Positions 17,515 through 26,299 of a stretch of 64,000 nt of DNA are shown piece by piece. The position numbers were made by a program, and so were the translations under genes. Within the stretch, counting starts at the first letter, position 1; each line of letters starts with the position of its first letter. Under the pieces are notes generated by a model. It was not told where the DNA came from, ran no database searches, and worked only from the letters and a program-made list of their open reading frames with translations. The stretch is from Flavobacterium weaverense (GTDB lineage: Bacteria; Bacteroidota; Bacteroidia; Flavobacteriales; Flavobacteriaceae): NCBI RefSeq assembly GCF_003688495.1, contig NZ_REFH01000008.1, positions 1 to 64,000 of the forward strand, in the 5' to 3' direction.

Positions 17515-17877
17515 TTAATATCCTCCTCTGTTTCCACCACCACGGTTTTCTCCACCACGGCTGTTTCCACCACCATAACCACCGCGTGAATCTCCACCAC
17601 GACTGTTATTGTTAAAACTTCTTCTTTCGCCTTCTGGTTTTGGCTCAGATTTGTTTACAACGATTGCACGTCCTTGAACAGTTGCACCGTTCAATTCGTC
17701 AATTGCTTTTTGAGCTTCGTCATCATTTGCCATTTCAACAAAACCAAATCCTTTACTTCTTCCAGTAAATTTATCAGTAATAATTTTAACTGAATCAACT
17801 GCTCCGTAAGCCTCGAAAGACTCTCTTAAATCTGCTTCCTCAATACTGAATGGAAGGCTTCCAACAAAAATATTCAT
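17515..17877 (-). CDS. RRM-type RNA-binding protein, glycine-rich
   Basis: A 120-residue protein with one RNA recognition motif: RNP2 (NIFVGSLP) at residues 2-9 and RNP1 (KGFGFVEM) near residue 42. A disordered tail of Arg/Gly/Asn repeats (GGYGGGNSRGGENRGGG) fills the last 35 residues. Such small single-RRM proteins in bacteria resemble plant glycine-rich and cyanobacterial cold-induced RNA-binding proteins and probably act as RNA chaperones; the target is unknown. A -7 box TACATTTG lies at 17901-17908. It stands alone with its own terminator. Confidence 0.92.
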   Translation of the reverse strand: MNIFVGSLPFSIEEADLRESFEAYGAVDSVKIITDKFTGRSKGFGFVEMANDDEAQKAIDELNGATVQGRAIVVNKSEPKPEGERRSFNNNSRGGDSRGGYGGGNSRGGENRGGGNRGGY

Positions 17878-18070
17878 ATGTACTTATTTAAATAATACAA
17901 CAAATGTAGTGCATTTATTTTGTAATCTACTATATATTAGCTTATTTATGATTTATAACGAAATTAGAATGCGGATAAAATCACTATTTTAATCATTTCA
18001 TGCAATCGTAATAGCAATAGTTCCAGCGAATAAAGCATTTTACATTATAGTTATGCGAGATAAAATTTAT

Positions 18071-18550
18071 TTAAGGAATTTGTAAACCCACCGGAATTTT
18101 ATAAAAAACTCCTTGCTGCAAGCTTAATATAGGATCAACTAATTCAAACGCATCTATATTTTTCGCATTAAATTTAAAAGTTCCTGTAACAGTTTTATTA
18201 ATTTCGTCGTATTTTTCGATGATAATTTGGCCTGCACCAATATCAGTTCCAGTTCTGTACATAACTTGATTCCCTTCTTTGGAAGACAAAAAAACTGCAG
18301 TTTCTAAATTATTTTGTCCTAATTGATAGAGATCTAAATTATTAGAAGAAGTTTTTAAAGTTAGAACTTCATTTGCTGTGTACGCTTCTATTAATAAAGA
18401 TCCATCAGACAATAAAGTTGCCCTTGAATCTACTGCTCGCCAAAAAACATTGTTTTTCATTCCCTGAATAGAAGGATTATTAAACTTAACATCCTCCTCA
18501 CATGAAAACAATGAAAAAAGCACTAATAACAAAAGAGTTGTTTTTTTCAT
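18071..18550 (-). CDS. DUF6252-like lipoprotein
   Basis: About 159 residues starting at the internal Met (MKKTTLLLLVLFSLFSCEED). The lipobox FFSC-type motif (LFSC) predicts a lipidated exported protein. The rest is predominantly beta-strand, with Thr/Asn-rich segments and no catalytic motif. It resembles the small flavobacterial DUF6252 family, whose role is unknown. The longer frame would add six residues in front of an otherwise standard signal peptide, so the inner start is preferred. It is divergent from rpsP. Confidence 0.7.
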   Translation of the reverse strand: MKKTTLLLLVLFSLFSCEEDVKFNNPSIQGMKNNVFWRAVDSRATLLSDGSLLIEAYTANEVLTLKTSSNNLDLYQLGQNNLETAVFLSSKEGNQVMYRTGTDIGAGQIIIEKYDEINKTVTGTFKFNAKNIDAFELVDPILSLQQGVFYKIPVGLQIP

Positions 18551-18693
18551 ACGACTGAATTTGAACAAACAAAAATAAACTATTTACCTATATAAATAGA
18601 ATGCGATTTATAAAATGAAAACAGGCAAAGAATTGCTAAAGCATTACCCTTGATTAAAATAGATTTCACTGTAGTAGAAACCAATAAAAAATG

Positions 18694-18701
18694 TATCTTT
18701 G
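18694..18701 (+). promoter_or_regulatory. -7 element of the rpsP-rimM operon
   Basis: TATCTTTG matches TAnnTTTG 50 bases before the rpsP start. No TTG is present at the right spacing upstream, which is not rare for this promoter class. Confidence 0.5.
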
Positions 18702-18750
18702 CACCCTTAATTAATCGAGGTCGAGTACCTCAAAATTTAATCACAAGATT

Positions 18751-19308
18751 ATGTCAGTAAAAATTAGATTACAAAGACACGGTAAAAAAGGAAAACCTTT
18801 TTACTGGGTTGTAGCTGCAGATGCACGCTCAAAAAGAGATGGTAAATACCTAGAGAAAATTGGTACTTACAATCCAAACACAAACCCAGCAACTATCGAC
18901 TTAAACCTTGATGCTGCAGTTAGATGGTTGCACAATGGTGCTCAACCAACTGATACTGCTAAAGCAATTCTTTCTTACAAAGGAGCTTTGTTGAAACATC
19001 ACCTTGATGGAGGTATCCGTAAAGGAGCTTTAACTCAAGAGCAAGCTGATGCAAAATTAACAACTTGGTTAGATGCAAAATCTGGAAAAGTTGATGCTAA
19101 AAAAGATGGTTTAACTAAAGCGCAAGCTGATGTTAAAGCTAAAGCTTTTAAAGCAGAACAAGATGTAAACGCAAAACGTTTAGCTGCAGCTGCACAAGCT
19201 GAAGCAGATGCTATTGCTGCTGCAACTCCAGCTGTAGAAGAAGAAGTTGAAGCTTCGGCTGAAGAAACTCCTGCTGCAGAAGAAAATAACGAAACAACTG
19301 AAGCATAA
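18751..19308 (+). CDS. rpsP: 30S ribosomal protein S16
   Basis: A 185-residue S16. The N-terminal ~85 residues (VKIRLQRHGKKGKPFYWVV) are the conserved ribosomal domain that binds 16S rRNA during 30S assembly. The C-terminal half is an extension rich in Ala, Glu and Lys, roughly doubling the size of the E. coli protein; long S16 tails are usual in flavobacteria. rimM follows 15 bases later, so they form an operon, as in many bacteria. Confidence 0.96.
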   Translation: MSVKIRLQRHGKKGKPFYWVVAADARSKRDGKYLEKIGTYNPNTNPATIDLNLDAAVRWLHNGAQPTDTAKAILSYKGALLKHHLDGGIRKGALTQEQADAKLTTWLDAKSGKVDAKKDGLTKAQADVKAKAFKAEQDVNAKRLAAAAQAEADAIAAATPAVEEEVEASAEETPAAEENNETTEA

Positions 19309-19323
19309 TTTTAATAGCGAGAA

Positions 19324-19848
19324 ATGCGTAAAGAAGATTGTTTCTATTTAGGTAAAATCGCTAAAAAATTTAGTTTCAAAGGAGAAGTTCTTGCCTATTT
19401 AGACACGGACGAACCTGAGTTATACGAAAACTTGGAATCAGTGTTTGTTGAATGCAACAAACACTTGGTTCCTTTTTTTATTGAAAGCAGCTCGCTGCAC
19501 AAAAATGATTTTCTTCGTATTCGTTTTGAAGATATCAATAATGAAGAAGATGCCGATGCTGTAATAGGTAATGACTTATATCTTCCTCTAAAAATGTTAC
19601 CAAAACTTAGCGGTAACAAATTCTACTTTCATGAAGTAATTGGTTTTGAAGTTGAAGACAAGCGCCTTGGCATTGTTGGAAAAATAGAATCAATAAATGA
19701 TACCACTGCTCAACCACTTTTTGAAGTTTTAAATGGTGAAGTAGAAATTCTTATTCCTATGATTGATCATTTTCTTGTTAAAATTGATCGGGAAAATAAA
19801 AAAGTCGTGATGGACTTGCCAGAAGGACTTATCGAAATGTATCATTAA
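19324..19848 (+). CDS. rimM: Ribosome maturation factor RimM
   Basis: A 174-residue protein with the N-terminal RimM barrel (YLGKIAKKFSFKGEVLAYL) and the C-terminal PRC-barrel domain (FYFHEVIGFEVED ... ILIPMIDHFL). It helps 16S 3' domain assembly by binding S19. The length is normal. It is the second gene of the rpsP operon; trmD is not next to it, unlike in E. coli. Confidence 0.95.
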   Translation: MRKEDCFYLGKIAKKFSFKGEVLAYLDTDEPELYENLESVFVECNKHLVPFFIESSSLHKNDFLRIRFEDINNEEDADAVIGNDLYLPLKMLPKLSGNKFYFHEVIGFEVEDKRLGIVGKIESINDTTAQPLFEVLNGEVEILIPMIDHFLVKIDRENKKVVMDLPEGLIEMYH

Positions 19849-19917
19849 GAAAAGTAATTCTTAGGCTCTTTTTAGTGATCAGATTTACAAAATCTAAAAT
19901 GCTTCGGAAATTCTCTA

Positions 19918-20667
19918 ATGCTCGAGTCACTATTTTTTAATCTTCAATTTTCAATCACTTTGTTTCAATTCAAACAATTTTCTGTAAATCAAGACCGCTG
20001 CGCGATGAAAATCGGGACTGATGGTGTTTTACTTGGCGCTTGGACTCCTATAAATAGTAATTCAATTAGTATTCTTGACATTGGATCAGGAACAGGAATC
20101 ATTGCTCTAATGCTTGCGCAAAGAAGTAACGCTGAACAAATTGATGCGTTAGAAATTGATGAAGAAGCGTACGAACAATCAGTAGATAATTTTGAAAACT
20201 CTCCTTGGAGCGATCGTTTATTTTGCTTTCACGCTGGTTTAGACGAATTTATTGCTGAGCCTGAAGACGAATACGATCTGATAATATCAAATCCACCATT
20301 TTACACAGAAGATTACAAAACTGACAATAAACAAAGAGATTTAGCTCGTTTTGCTGACTCCATGCCTTTTGAAGACTTAATCGAAGCTGCTGATTTATTA
20401 CTTTCTGAGAACGGAATTTTCTCTTTAATAATTCCTTTCAAGGAAGAGATTGTTTTTTTGGCTTTAGCCAAAGATTACGAATTATATCCAATAAAAATCA
20501 CTCGCGTAAAAGGAACACCAACTAGCGAAATAAAGCGAAGTTTGTTAGCTTTCAGTAGATTTGAAAGCACTAATTTAGAGATAGATGAGCTAATTATTGA
20601 AACAGCGAGACATATTTATACTCCAGAATATATCGCCTTGACTAAGGATTTTTATTTAAAGATGTAA
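19918..20667 (+). CDS. tRNA1(Val) A37 N6-methyltransferase family (TrmN6/YfiC)
   Basis: A class I SAM methyltransferase, 249 residues from the ATG. The N-terminal FKQFSVNQDRCAMKIGTDGV is distinctive of YfiC/TrmN6. The SAM motif DIGSGTGIIALMLAQ is followed by the catalytic NPPFY typical of amino-group methylation. Homologues start close to FKQF, so the TTG at 19960 (LFQFKQF) may be the true start, giving 235 residues. It follows rimM at a short distance on the same strand. The exact target tRNA is inferred from the family. Confidence 0.88.
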   Translation: MLESLFFNLQFSITLFQFKQFSVNQDRCAMKIGTDGVLLGAWTPINSNSISILDIGSGTGIIALMLAQRSNAEQIDALEIDEEAYEQSVDNFENSPWSDRLFCFHAGLDEFIAEPEDEYDLIISNPPFYTEDYKTDNKQRDLARFADSMPFEDLIEAADLLLSENGIFSLIIPFKEEIVFLALAKDYELYPIKITRVKGTPTSEIKRSLLAFSRFESTNLEIDELIIETARHIYTPEYIALTKDFYLKM

Positions 20668-20868
20668 TTGTAAACTCTATTCTAAAAAGACTTTATTTAA
20701 TTAATAATCTTTTCCTTTTTCAATTCATTTTATTGTAGCTTAGTACATTAAATACTTTTATTATGCTTATTGGCTAAAAAAAATATTATAAATTATAAAA
20801 ATATAACATTTGTTAATGCAATTGTTATATTTCTTTATGTAGATTTGTTCTATTAAAAATTAACAATC

Positions 20869-22047
20869 ATGAAACCAGACTTATTTCAAGCCCCAGATTA
20901 TTATAATTTAGATGATTTATTAACAGAAGAGCATAAATTAGTCCGTGACTCAGCACGTGCTTGGGTAAAACGAGAAGTATCTCCTATCATAGAAGAATAC
21001 GCTCAAAGAGCTGAATTTCCAAAGCAAATCATAAAAGGTTTAGGAGAAATCGGTGGTTTTGGTCCTTATATTCCTGAAGAATATGGAGGAGCTGGATTAG
21101 ACCAAATATCTTATGGATTAATCATGCAAGAAATAGAACGTGGTGATTCTGGTGTACGTTCTACCTCATCTGTACAGTCTTCTTTGGTAATGTATCCTAT
21201 TTGGAAATATGGAAATGAAGAGCAAAGGGTAAAATATTTACCAAAATTAGCTACTGGAGAATTCATGGGTTGCTTTGGATTAACTGAACCTGATCATGGT
21301 TCAAATCCAAGTGGAATGACAACTAATTTTAAAGATATGGGTGACCACTATCTTTTGAACGGTGCTAAAATGTGGATTTCCAATGCGCCATTTGCTGATA
21401 TTGCGATCGTTTGGGCAAAAAATGAAGAAGGTAGAATACACGGTTTGATTGTTGAAAGAGGAATGGAAGGATTTACTACTCCTGAAACACATAATAAATG
21501 GTCGCTTCGTGCGTCATCGACTGGAGAGTTGATATTTGATAATGTAAAAGTTCCTAAAGAAAATTTGTTGCCTAATAAATCTGGATTAGGTGCTCCACTT
21601 GGTTGCCTTGATTCAGCACGTTATGGAATCGCTTGGGGCGCTATTGGCGCTGCAATGGATTGTTACGATACTGCTTTGCGTTATGCTAAAGAAAGAATAC
21701 AATTTGACAAACCTATTGCTGGAACACAATTACAACAAAAGAAATTAGCTGAAATGATTACTGAAATCACAAAAGCGCAATTGTTGACGTGGAGATTAGG
21801 TGTTTTAAGAAATGAAGGAAGAGCTACTACTGCTCAAATCTCAATGGCCAAGAGAAATAATGTTGATATGGCAATCCATATCGCTCGTGAAGCGAGACAA
21901 ATGTTAGGCGGAATGGGAATTACTGGAGAATACTCTATCATGCGCCACATGATGAATTTAGAATCTGTAATTACATATGAAGGAACACACGACATTCATT
22001 TATTAATTACAGGAATGGACGTTACTGGAATACCAGCATTCAAATAA
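20869..22047 (+). CDS. Acyl-CoA dehydrogenase, glutaryl-CoA dehydrogenase type
   Basis: A 392-residue FAD acyl-CoA dehydrogenase. The FAD/substrate motifs CFGLTEPDHGSNPSGM and MWISNAPFADIAIVW are clear. The C-terminal TYEGTHDIH places the catalytic Glu where glutaryl-CoA dehydrogenases have it, and LDSARYGIAWG is also typical of that subgroup. It probably oxidises and decarboxylates glutaryl-CoA to crotonyl-CoA in lysine or tryptophan breakdown. A -7 box TAGATTTG lies at 20840-20847. No other pathway genes are near, and a terminator follows. Confidence 0.9.
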   Translation: MKPDLFQAPDYYNLDDLLTEEHKLVRDSARAWVKREVSPIIEEYAQRAEFPKQIIKGLGEIGGFGPYIPEEYGGAGLDQISYGLIMQEIERGDSGVRSTSSVQSSLVMYPIWKYGNEEQRVKYLPKLATGEFMGCFGLTEPDHGSNPSGMTTNFKDMGDHYLLNGAKMWISNAPFADIAIVWAKNEEGRIHGLIVERGMEGFTTPETHNKWSLRASSTGELIFDNVKVPKENLLPNKSGLGAPLGCLDSARYGIAWGAIGAAMDCYDTALRYAKERIQFDKPIAGTQLQQKKLAEMITEITKAQLLTWRLGVLRNEGRATTAQISMAKRNNVDMAIHIAREARQMLGGMGITGEYSIMRHMMNLESVITYEGTHDIHLLITGMDVTGIPAFK

Positions 22048-22072
22048 TATAGTAAATAATTATAGTTTAAGT

Positions 22073-22107
22073 AAAGCTTCTTGGAAACAAGAAGCTTTTT
22101 CTTTTTA
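22073..22107 (+). terminator. Terminator after the acyl-CoA dehydrogenase
   Basis: AAAGCTTCTT pairs with AAGAAGCTTT around GGAAAC, followed by a T-rich tract. Confidence 0.8.
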
Positions 22108-22347
22108 TGGTAATTCTAGCATTTTTGTTGAGGAGGGAATTACTTTGAATTACTGAATAGTGATGTAATTCTAATTTCTACGTTTTAAAAAAATAACAAA
22201 TTTAGAATTTGATCAATGAAAAATAATAGGTTGGTATTAGAGAATTTAATATTTTTATTAAAGTGTTGATTTCAAGAAATAGGCAGAACAAACTAAAAAA
22301 TTTTGTTCTCTTATTTAAGCAACATCGTAATCGCTAAAAAAAGCATA

Positions 22348-23112
22348 ATGAAAAATATAATTCAAGTAGTGACATTCCTATTGATAACATTAAGCATAAC
22401 GAGCTGTAGTGTAGAAAATTCAATTATTGATACAAAACCTAATGCAAACAATAGCAATCAAACAATAGTAACAGCAATACCAGCGGTTAAAACGAGAGAA
22501 CAGACTATCAATTATTTAGCGCTAGGTGATAGTTATACTTTTGGCGAAAGCGTTTGCGAAAAATGCACTTTTCCATTCCAATTAAAGACTGCATTACAAA
22601 ATACTAATTTGAAAAATAATTTTAGTTCAAAAGTAATTGCGCAAACGGGTTGGACAACAACAAATCTTCTTGATGCAATAAATAATCAAAATTTAAATCC
22701 GACTTACGATCTAGTCACTTTATTGATTGGCGTTAACAATCAATTTCAGCGTCAGTCGTTTTCTCTGTATCAAGTAGAGTTTCCAGCATTAGTATCTAAA
22801 AGTATTGCACTTGCTAAAGGAGATAAATCAAATTTAATTGTAATTTCCATTCCTGATTATGCTTACACGCCTTCGAGTCAAGCATTAGGAAACATGGTGT
22901 CAATTTCATCCGAGATTGATAATTATAATAGATTTGCTAGAAATTATTGTCAAGATAATGGCATCCTCTTTATTGATATTACCGAAATAACAAGAGGTGG
23001 AATTATTGACAAAGATTTAGTTGCAATAGATGGATTACATCCCTCTGAAAAAGCGTATCGTTTGTTTGTGGAACGCATCGCACCAATTGCTGCAAATGTA
23101 CTCAACAAATAA
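22348..23112 (+). CDS. SGNH/GDSL hydrolase, lipoprotein
   Basis: A 254-residue esterase/lipase-type hydrolase. Block I (LALGDSYTFGE) holds the nucleophilic Ser and block V (DGLHPSEKAY) the Asp and His. Block III reads LIGVNNQF in place of the usual GxND, so the Asn is kept. The signal ends in a lipobox (SITSC), predicting an anchored extracytoplasmic enzyme. I start at the ATG directly before the signal peptide (22348), not at an upstream ATG that would add 15 atypical residues. The substrate is unknown; lipid or polysaccharide acetyl esters are common for the family. Confidence 0.87.
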   Translation: MKNIIQVVTFLLITLSITSCSVENSIIDTKPNANNSNQTIVTAIPAVKTREQTINYLALGDSYTFGESVCEKCTFPFQLKTALQNTNLKNNFSSKVIAQTGWTTTNLLDAINNQNLNPTYDLVTLLIGVNNQFQRQSFSLYQVEFPALVSKSIALAKGDKSNLIVISIPDYAYTPSSQALGNMVSISSEIDNYNRFARNYCQDNGILFIDITEITRGGIIDKDLVAIDGLHPSEKAYRLFVERIAPIAANVLNK

Positions 23113-23138
23113 AAAAAGCGTCACTTGAGGTGACGCTA
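23110..23138 (-). terminator. Terminator after the ferredoxin gene
   Basis: AGCGTCAC and GTGACGCT pair around a short loop; on the minus strand a T7 tract follows. It ends the mrp-nifU-ferredoxin transcript and abuts the stop of the convergent hydrolase gene. Confidence 0.8.
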
Positions 23139-23142
23139 TGAT

Positions 23143-23463
23143 TTAATTCTCAGGAGCAAGTTCTAGTTCGAGTCCTTCAAGACTTTCAGTTATTGGGATT
23201 TGGCATCCCAATCGGCTATTTGACTTGACGTAAAATGCTTCTGAAAGCATTGCCTCTTCATCCTCTCCCATTTCTGGTAATTCCACGTCATTTAAGACGT
23301 AACATTGACAGGAAGCACACATTGCCATTCCGCCACAAGTTCCTTCAACAGGAAGTTCGTATGCTTTACACAATTCCATGATATTCATCGCCATATCAGT
23401 AGGCGCTTGTAATTCATGAACAACTCCTTCTCTATCTTTAATTTTTATTAATACATCCATCAA
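23143..23463 (-). CDS. 2Fe-2S ferredoxin
   Basis: A 106-residue adrenodoxin-like ferredoxin. Cluster ligands lie in CGGMAMCASCQC and a distal RLGCQIP, giving the CX5CX2C...C pattern. This class carries electrons for iron-sulfur cluster assembly and hydroxylases. It is the last gene of a three-gene minus-strand set with the NifU-like and Mrp genes, supporting a role in Fe-S biogenesis. Confidence 0.93.
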   Translation of the reverse strand: MMDVLIKIKDREGVVHELQAPTDMAMNIMELCKAYELPVEGTCGGMAMCASCQCYVLNDVELPEMGEDEEAMLSEAFYVKSNSRLGCQIPITESLEGLELELAPEN

Positions 23464-23518
23464 TAGGTTGTGGTTTATAAGTTTTAAGACTTACTAAAAA
23501 GCAAATCATAACCTTGTA

Positions 23519-23758
23519 TTATAGAATATTTACAACAGTTTCTATTTGTGGAGCAAACTTTTTAATAGTAGTTTCAACTCCTGCTCTTAATGTCATTTGA
23601 TTTACACTACAGCTGGTACAAGCACCTTCAAGACGCACTTTTACATGTTTATCATCCTCAATAGAAATAAGCGTAATATCTCCACCATCTGAATTCAAAA
23701 AAGGTCTGATTTCTTCAAGTGCTTTTTGAACTTCTATCGTTAATTCTTCTGTTGTCAT
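23519..23758 (-). CDS. NifU-like Fe-S scaffold/carrier
   Basis: A 79-residue stand-alone NifU C-terminal domain. The segment IRPFLNSDGGDITL and the CTSC cluster-binding motif (CxxC) are diagnostic. It likely accepts or delivers a cluster. It sits between mrp and the ferredoxin gene with short gaps, all in one direction. Confidence 0.95.
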   Translation of the reverse strand: MTTEELTIEVQKALEEIRPFLNSDGGDITLISIEDDKHVKVRLEGACTSCSVNQMTLRAGVETTIKKFAPQIETVVNIL

Positions 23759-23798
23759 ACTAATTTTATTATTGCTCGTCGTGACGCAGTTACTGGCC

Positions 23799-24935
23799 TT
23801 ATTTTTTAACCGATGAACAACCCGCCATTGTTGTTATTTTAACCGCTTCGGTAGCTGGTAAGTTTTCATTTCTACTGATCACTTCTCGTACTACATTTCG
23901 CGTAATTTCTTCAAAAACATTTGCTGTAACTGAACCCGTTTGCATTGCTGCAGGACGTCCGTAATCACCAGCCTCGCGAATTGATTGTACTATTGGAACT
24001 TCGCCAAGGAATGGAACCTCTAAATCTTCTGCAAGATTTTTAGCACCTTCTTGTCCAAAGATGTAATATTTATTTTCAGGTAGTTCTTCAGGTGTAAAAT
24101 AAGCCATGTTTTCAACAATTCCTAAAACAGGAACATTAATTGCATCAGACATGAACATCGCTACTCCTTTTTTGGCATCAGCCAAAGCTACAGCTTGAGG
24201 CGTACTTACAATTACAACTCCGGTAATAGGTAATGCTTGAACAATTGAAAGGTGAATATCTCCAGTTCCTGGAGGTAAATCTACCAACATGAAATCAAGT
24301 TCTCCCCAATCAGCATCAAATATCATCTGGTTCAACGCTTTAGAAGCCATAGGGCCTCTCCAGATAACCGCTTGACTTGGCGATGTGAAAAAACCAATTG
24401 AAAGTATTTTTACTTCATAACTTTCAACAGGTTTCATTTTTGATTTTCCATCAATCATAACAGAAACTGGTTTCTCGCTTTCTACGTCAAACATTATTGG
24501 CATTGACGGCCCGTAAATATCTGCATCAAGTATTCCAACAGAGAATCCCATTTTTGCTAATGAAACGGCTAAGTTTGCAGTAACAGTAGATTTCCCTACT
24601 CCACCTTTACCAGAAGCTACTCCAATAATATTTTTTATTCCTGGAATTGCTTTTCCTTTAATCTGATTTGGGTTTTCAGCAACTGCAGCTTCTACTTTAG
24701 TATTTACTTTTACTTTCGCATCAGGAGAAACTAAGTCGTGAATCGTCTTTTTAATATCTTCTTCTGCTCTTTTCTTGATGTGCATTGCAGGAGTGTGCAA
24801 AACTAAATCTACTACAACCTCATCGCCAAAAGTGATTACATTCGCCACTGCACCACTCTCCACCATATTTTTTCCTTCTCCAGCTACAGTTATTGTTTCT
24901 AAAGCTTTTAGAATATCTTTTCTATCTAATTTCAT
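23799..24935 (-). CDS. mrp: Mrp/NBP35-family Fe-S carrier ATPase
   Basis: A 378-residue ATPase of the ApbC/Mrp family. The N-terminal ~95 residues form a MIP18-like (DUF59) domain (VVVDLVLHTPAMHIKKRAEE). The deviant Walker A GVASGKGGVGKST follows, then DADIYGPSMP and the Walker B region VDLPPGTGD. The usual paired CxxC is not seen; a single Cys remains near the C-terminus (MAGCSSVKK). It should bind and hand over Fe-S clusters. It heads the mrp, nifU-like, ferredoxin set. A -7 box TATCTTTG lies at 25006-25013. Confidence 0.93.
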   Translation of the reverse strand: MKLDRKDILKALETITVAGEGKNMVESGAVANVITFGDEVVVDLVLHTPAMHIKKRAEEDIKKTIHDLVSPDAKVKVNTKVEAAVAENPNQIKGKAIPGIKNIIGVASGKGGVGKSTVTANLAVSLAKMGFSVGILDADIYGPSMPIMFDVESEKPVSVMIDGKSKMKPVESYEVKILSIGFFTSPSQAVIWRGPMASKALNQMIFDADWGELDFMLVDLPPGTGDIHLSIVQALPITGVVIVSTPQAVALADAKKGVAMFMSDAINVPVLGIVENMAYFTPEELPENKYYIFGQEGAKNLAEDLEVPFLGEVPIVQSIREAGDYGRPAAMQTGSVTANVFEEITRNVVREVISRNENLPATEAVKITTMAGCSSVKK

Positions 24936-25262
24936 TTTTATTCAACTTTTTTCTATTGGTATTTTACACCAGAATATTATCTTTATTTAAACTGATTTCA
25001 GATTACAAAGATAGCTGATTAACTTCTTAAAATAAAGGAATTACATTGGATTTATTGATGCAAGAATTGCTCACTCTTATATGCTTATTTATTTAAATTA
25101 TGACTATTAAAGTTGAATGATAACTATTGATATTTCTGTCGAATTCGAAAAAAGTGAAGTTTCAAATAACGAATTTAAAAAATCGCCTTATCGAAAGTTT
25201 TATGATTTAATCTCAATGCTTGTATTGGAATGAGTGAAATAAAGATTCTGCTTAAAAGCTAG
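24936..25262. other. Intergenic, no gene seen
   Basis: A 327-base gap between two minus-strand units. It contains a probable -7 box for mrp (25006-25013) but no open frame, repeat or hairpin that I can support. Confidence 0.5.
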
Positions 25263-25589
25263 TTAAAACTGTACTTCAGGTGCCCAGAAAATATTCTTGA
25301 AATCTTGCACTTGATTATCAGTGACCACAATGCCTTCATTTTCCAACAATTGTTGCATTAAATTTGTTCCGTCAAAATGAAGTTTTCCAGTCAATAATCC
25401 ATTTCGATTAACAACTCGATGAGCTGGAACATCATCTAAAGAATGAGAAGCGTTCATCGCCCAGCCAACCATTCGAGCAGAACGAGCGGTTCCCAAAGCT
25501 TTTGCAATAGCTCCAAAAGAAGTTACTCTGCCATAAGGTATTTGCCTCACAACTGCATAAACTCTTTCGAAAAAACTCTCTTCAACCAT
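25263..25589 (-). CDS. Alkyltransferase-like protein (ATL), lacks catalytic Cys
   Basis: A 108-residue protein that is essentially the DNA-binding domain of O6-alkylguanine alkyltransferase (VVRQIPYGRVTSFGAIAKALG, RMVGWAMNAS). The active-site PCHR is PAHR here, so the alkyl-accepting Cys is Ala. Such ATL proteins bind O6-alkylguanine and flag it for nucleotide excision repair without removing the alkyl group. It shares its strand with the LysE-type and trmB genes with a 26-base gap to the former. Confidence 0.9.
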   Translation of the reverse strand: MVEESFFERVYAVVRQIPYGRVTSFGAIAKALGTARSARMVGWAMNASHSLDDVPAHRVVNRNGLLTGKLHFDGTNLMQQLLENEGIVVTDNQVQDFKNIFWAPEVQF

Positions 25590-25615
25590 GCCATTAATAT
25601 TAAGGTTTAAAGATT

Positions 25616-26257
25616 TTAATTCAAGTAATATTTTATGATATTGATCAAAGTAATTACTGATATCAGTCCCGTTATGCTCCCAATGATAGTATTCATATTT
25701 CGCATGAAATAATCGGTTTTATCCTGAATTTTTTGGAAGAAAGTAATGTAAAGATAAAATACCAAAAAAGAACCTAAAACTACTCCGGCGACAAACACTA
25801 AAATATGCGTTAAATCAAAGTAGAATAAATTGTAAGAAGCTAAGGTTACACTAACAAAAACGTAATAAGGAATTGGAAAAAAATTCAATGCCGATAATAA
25901 CATTCCAAGAAAAAATCGAGTTGTGGTACTCTTCTTTTTAATTTTTCCTTTCTTCTTTTTAGGCTTTTTTGCAATAAATAAGAAATAAATTGACAAAGCA
26001 GAAAAGATTGCAAAACCGATTTCACGCAGTATAACAATCACATTAGGATGCTCCTTTATAAACTGAGAAAATAAGATCGCCAAAGAAGCTTGGAAAAAAA
26101 TTACTAAAACAGCACCTAAAACAAACCAGTACGCACTTCGCTTTCCTTCCTTTAGATTTACTTTAGCAGCTGTCATATTGATTAAGCCCGGAGGCGTAAT
26201 CCCAATCATAGCTGTAATAAAACCCAATAACAAAGAAGTGATTAAATTCATAGTCAA
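25616..26257 (-). CDS. LysE/RhtB-family exporter
   Basis: A 213-residue membrane protein with about six hydrophobic segments. The N-terminus (LLLGFITAMIGITPPGLINMTAAK) is characteristic of the LysE fold of amino-acid exporters. A basic loop, KKPKKKKGKIKKKS, lies between segments three and four and should face the cytoplasm. The substrate cannot be told. Two Met codons lie close together at the start (first and third residues); either may be used. It is between trmB and the ATL gene. Confidence 0.82.
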   Translation of the reverse strand: MTMNLITSLLLGFITAMIGITPPGLINMTAAKVNLKEGKRSAYWFVLGAVLVIFFQASLAILFSQFIKEHPNVIVILREIGFAIFSALSIYFLFIAKKPKKKKGKIKKKSTTTRFFLGMLLSALNFFPIPYYVFVSVTLASYNLFYFDLTHILVFVAGVVLGSFLVFYLYITFFQKIQDKTDYFMRNMNTIIGSITGLISVITLINIIKYYLN

Positions 26258-26299
26258 AATGCACGTGTCAAAAAAAAGGGAACTTATTTCAAAAATAAA

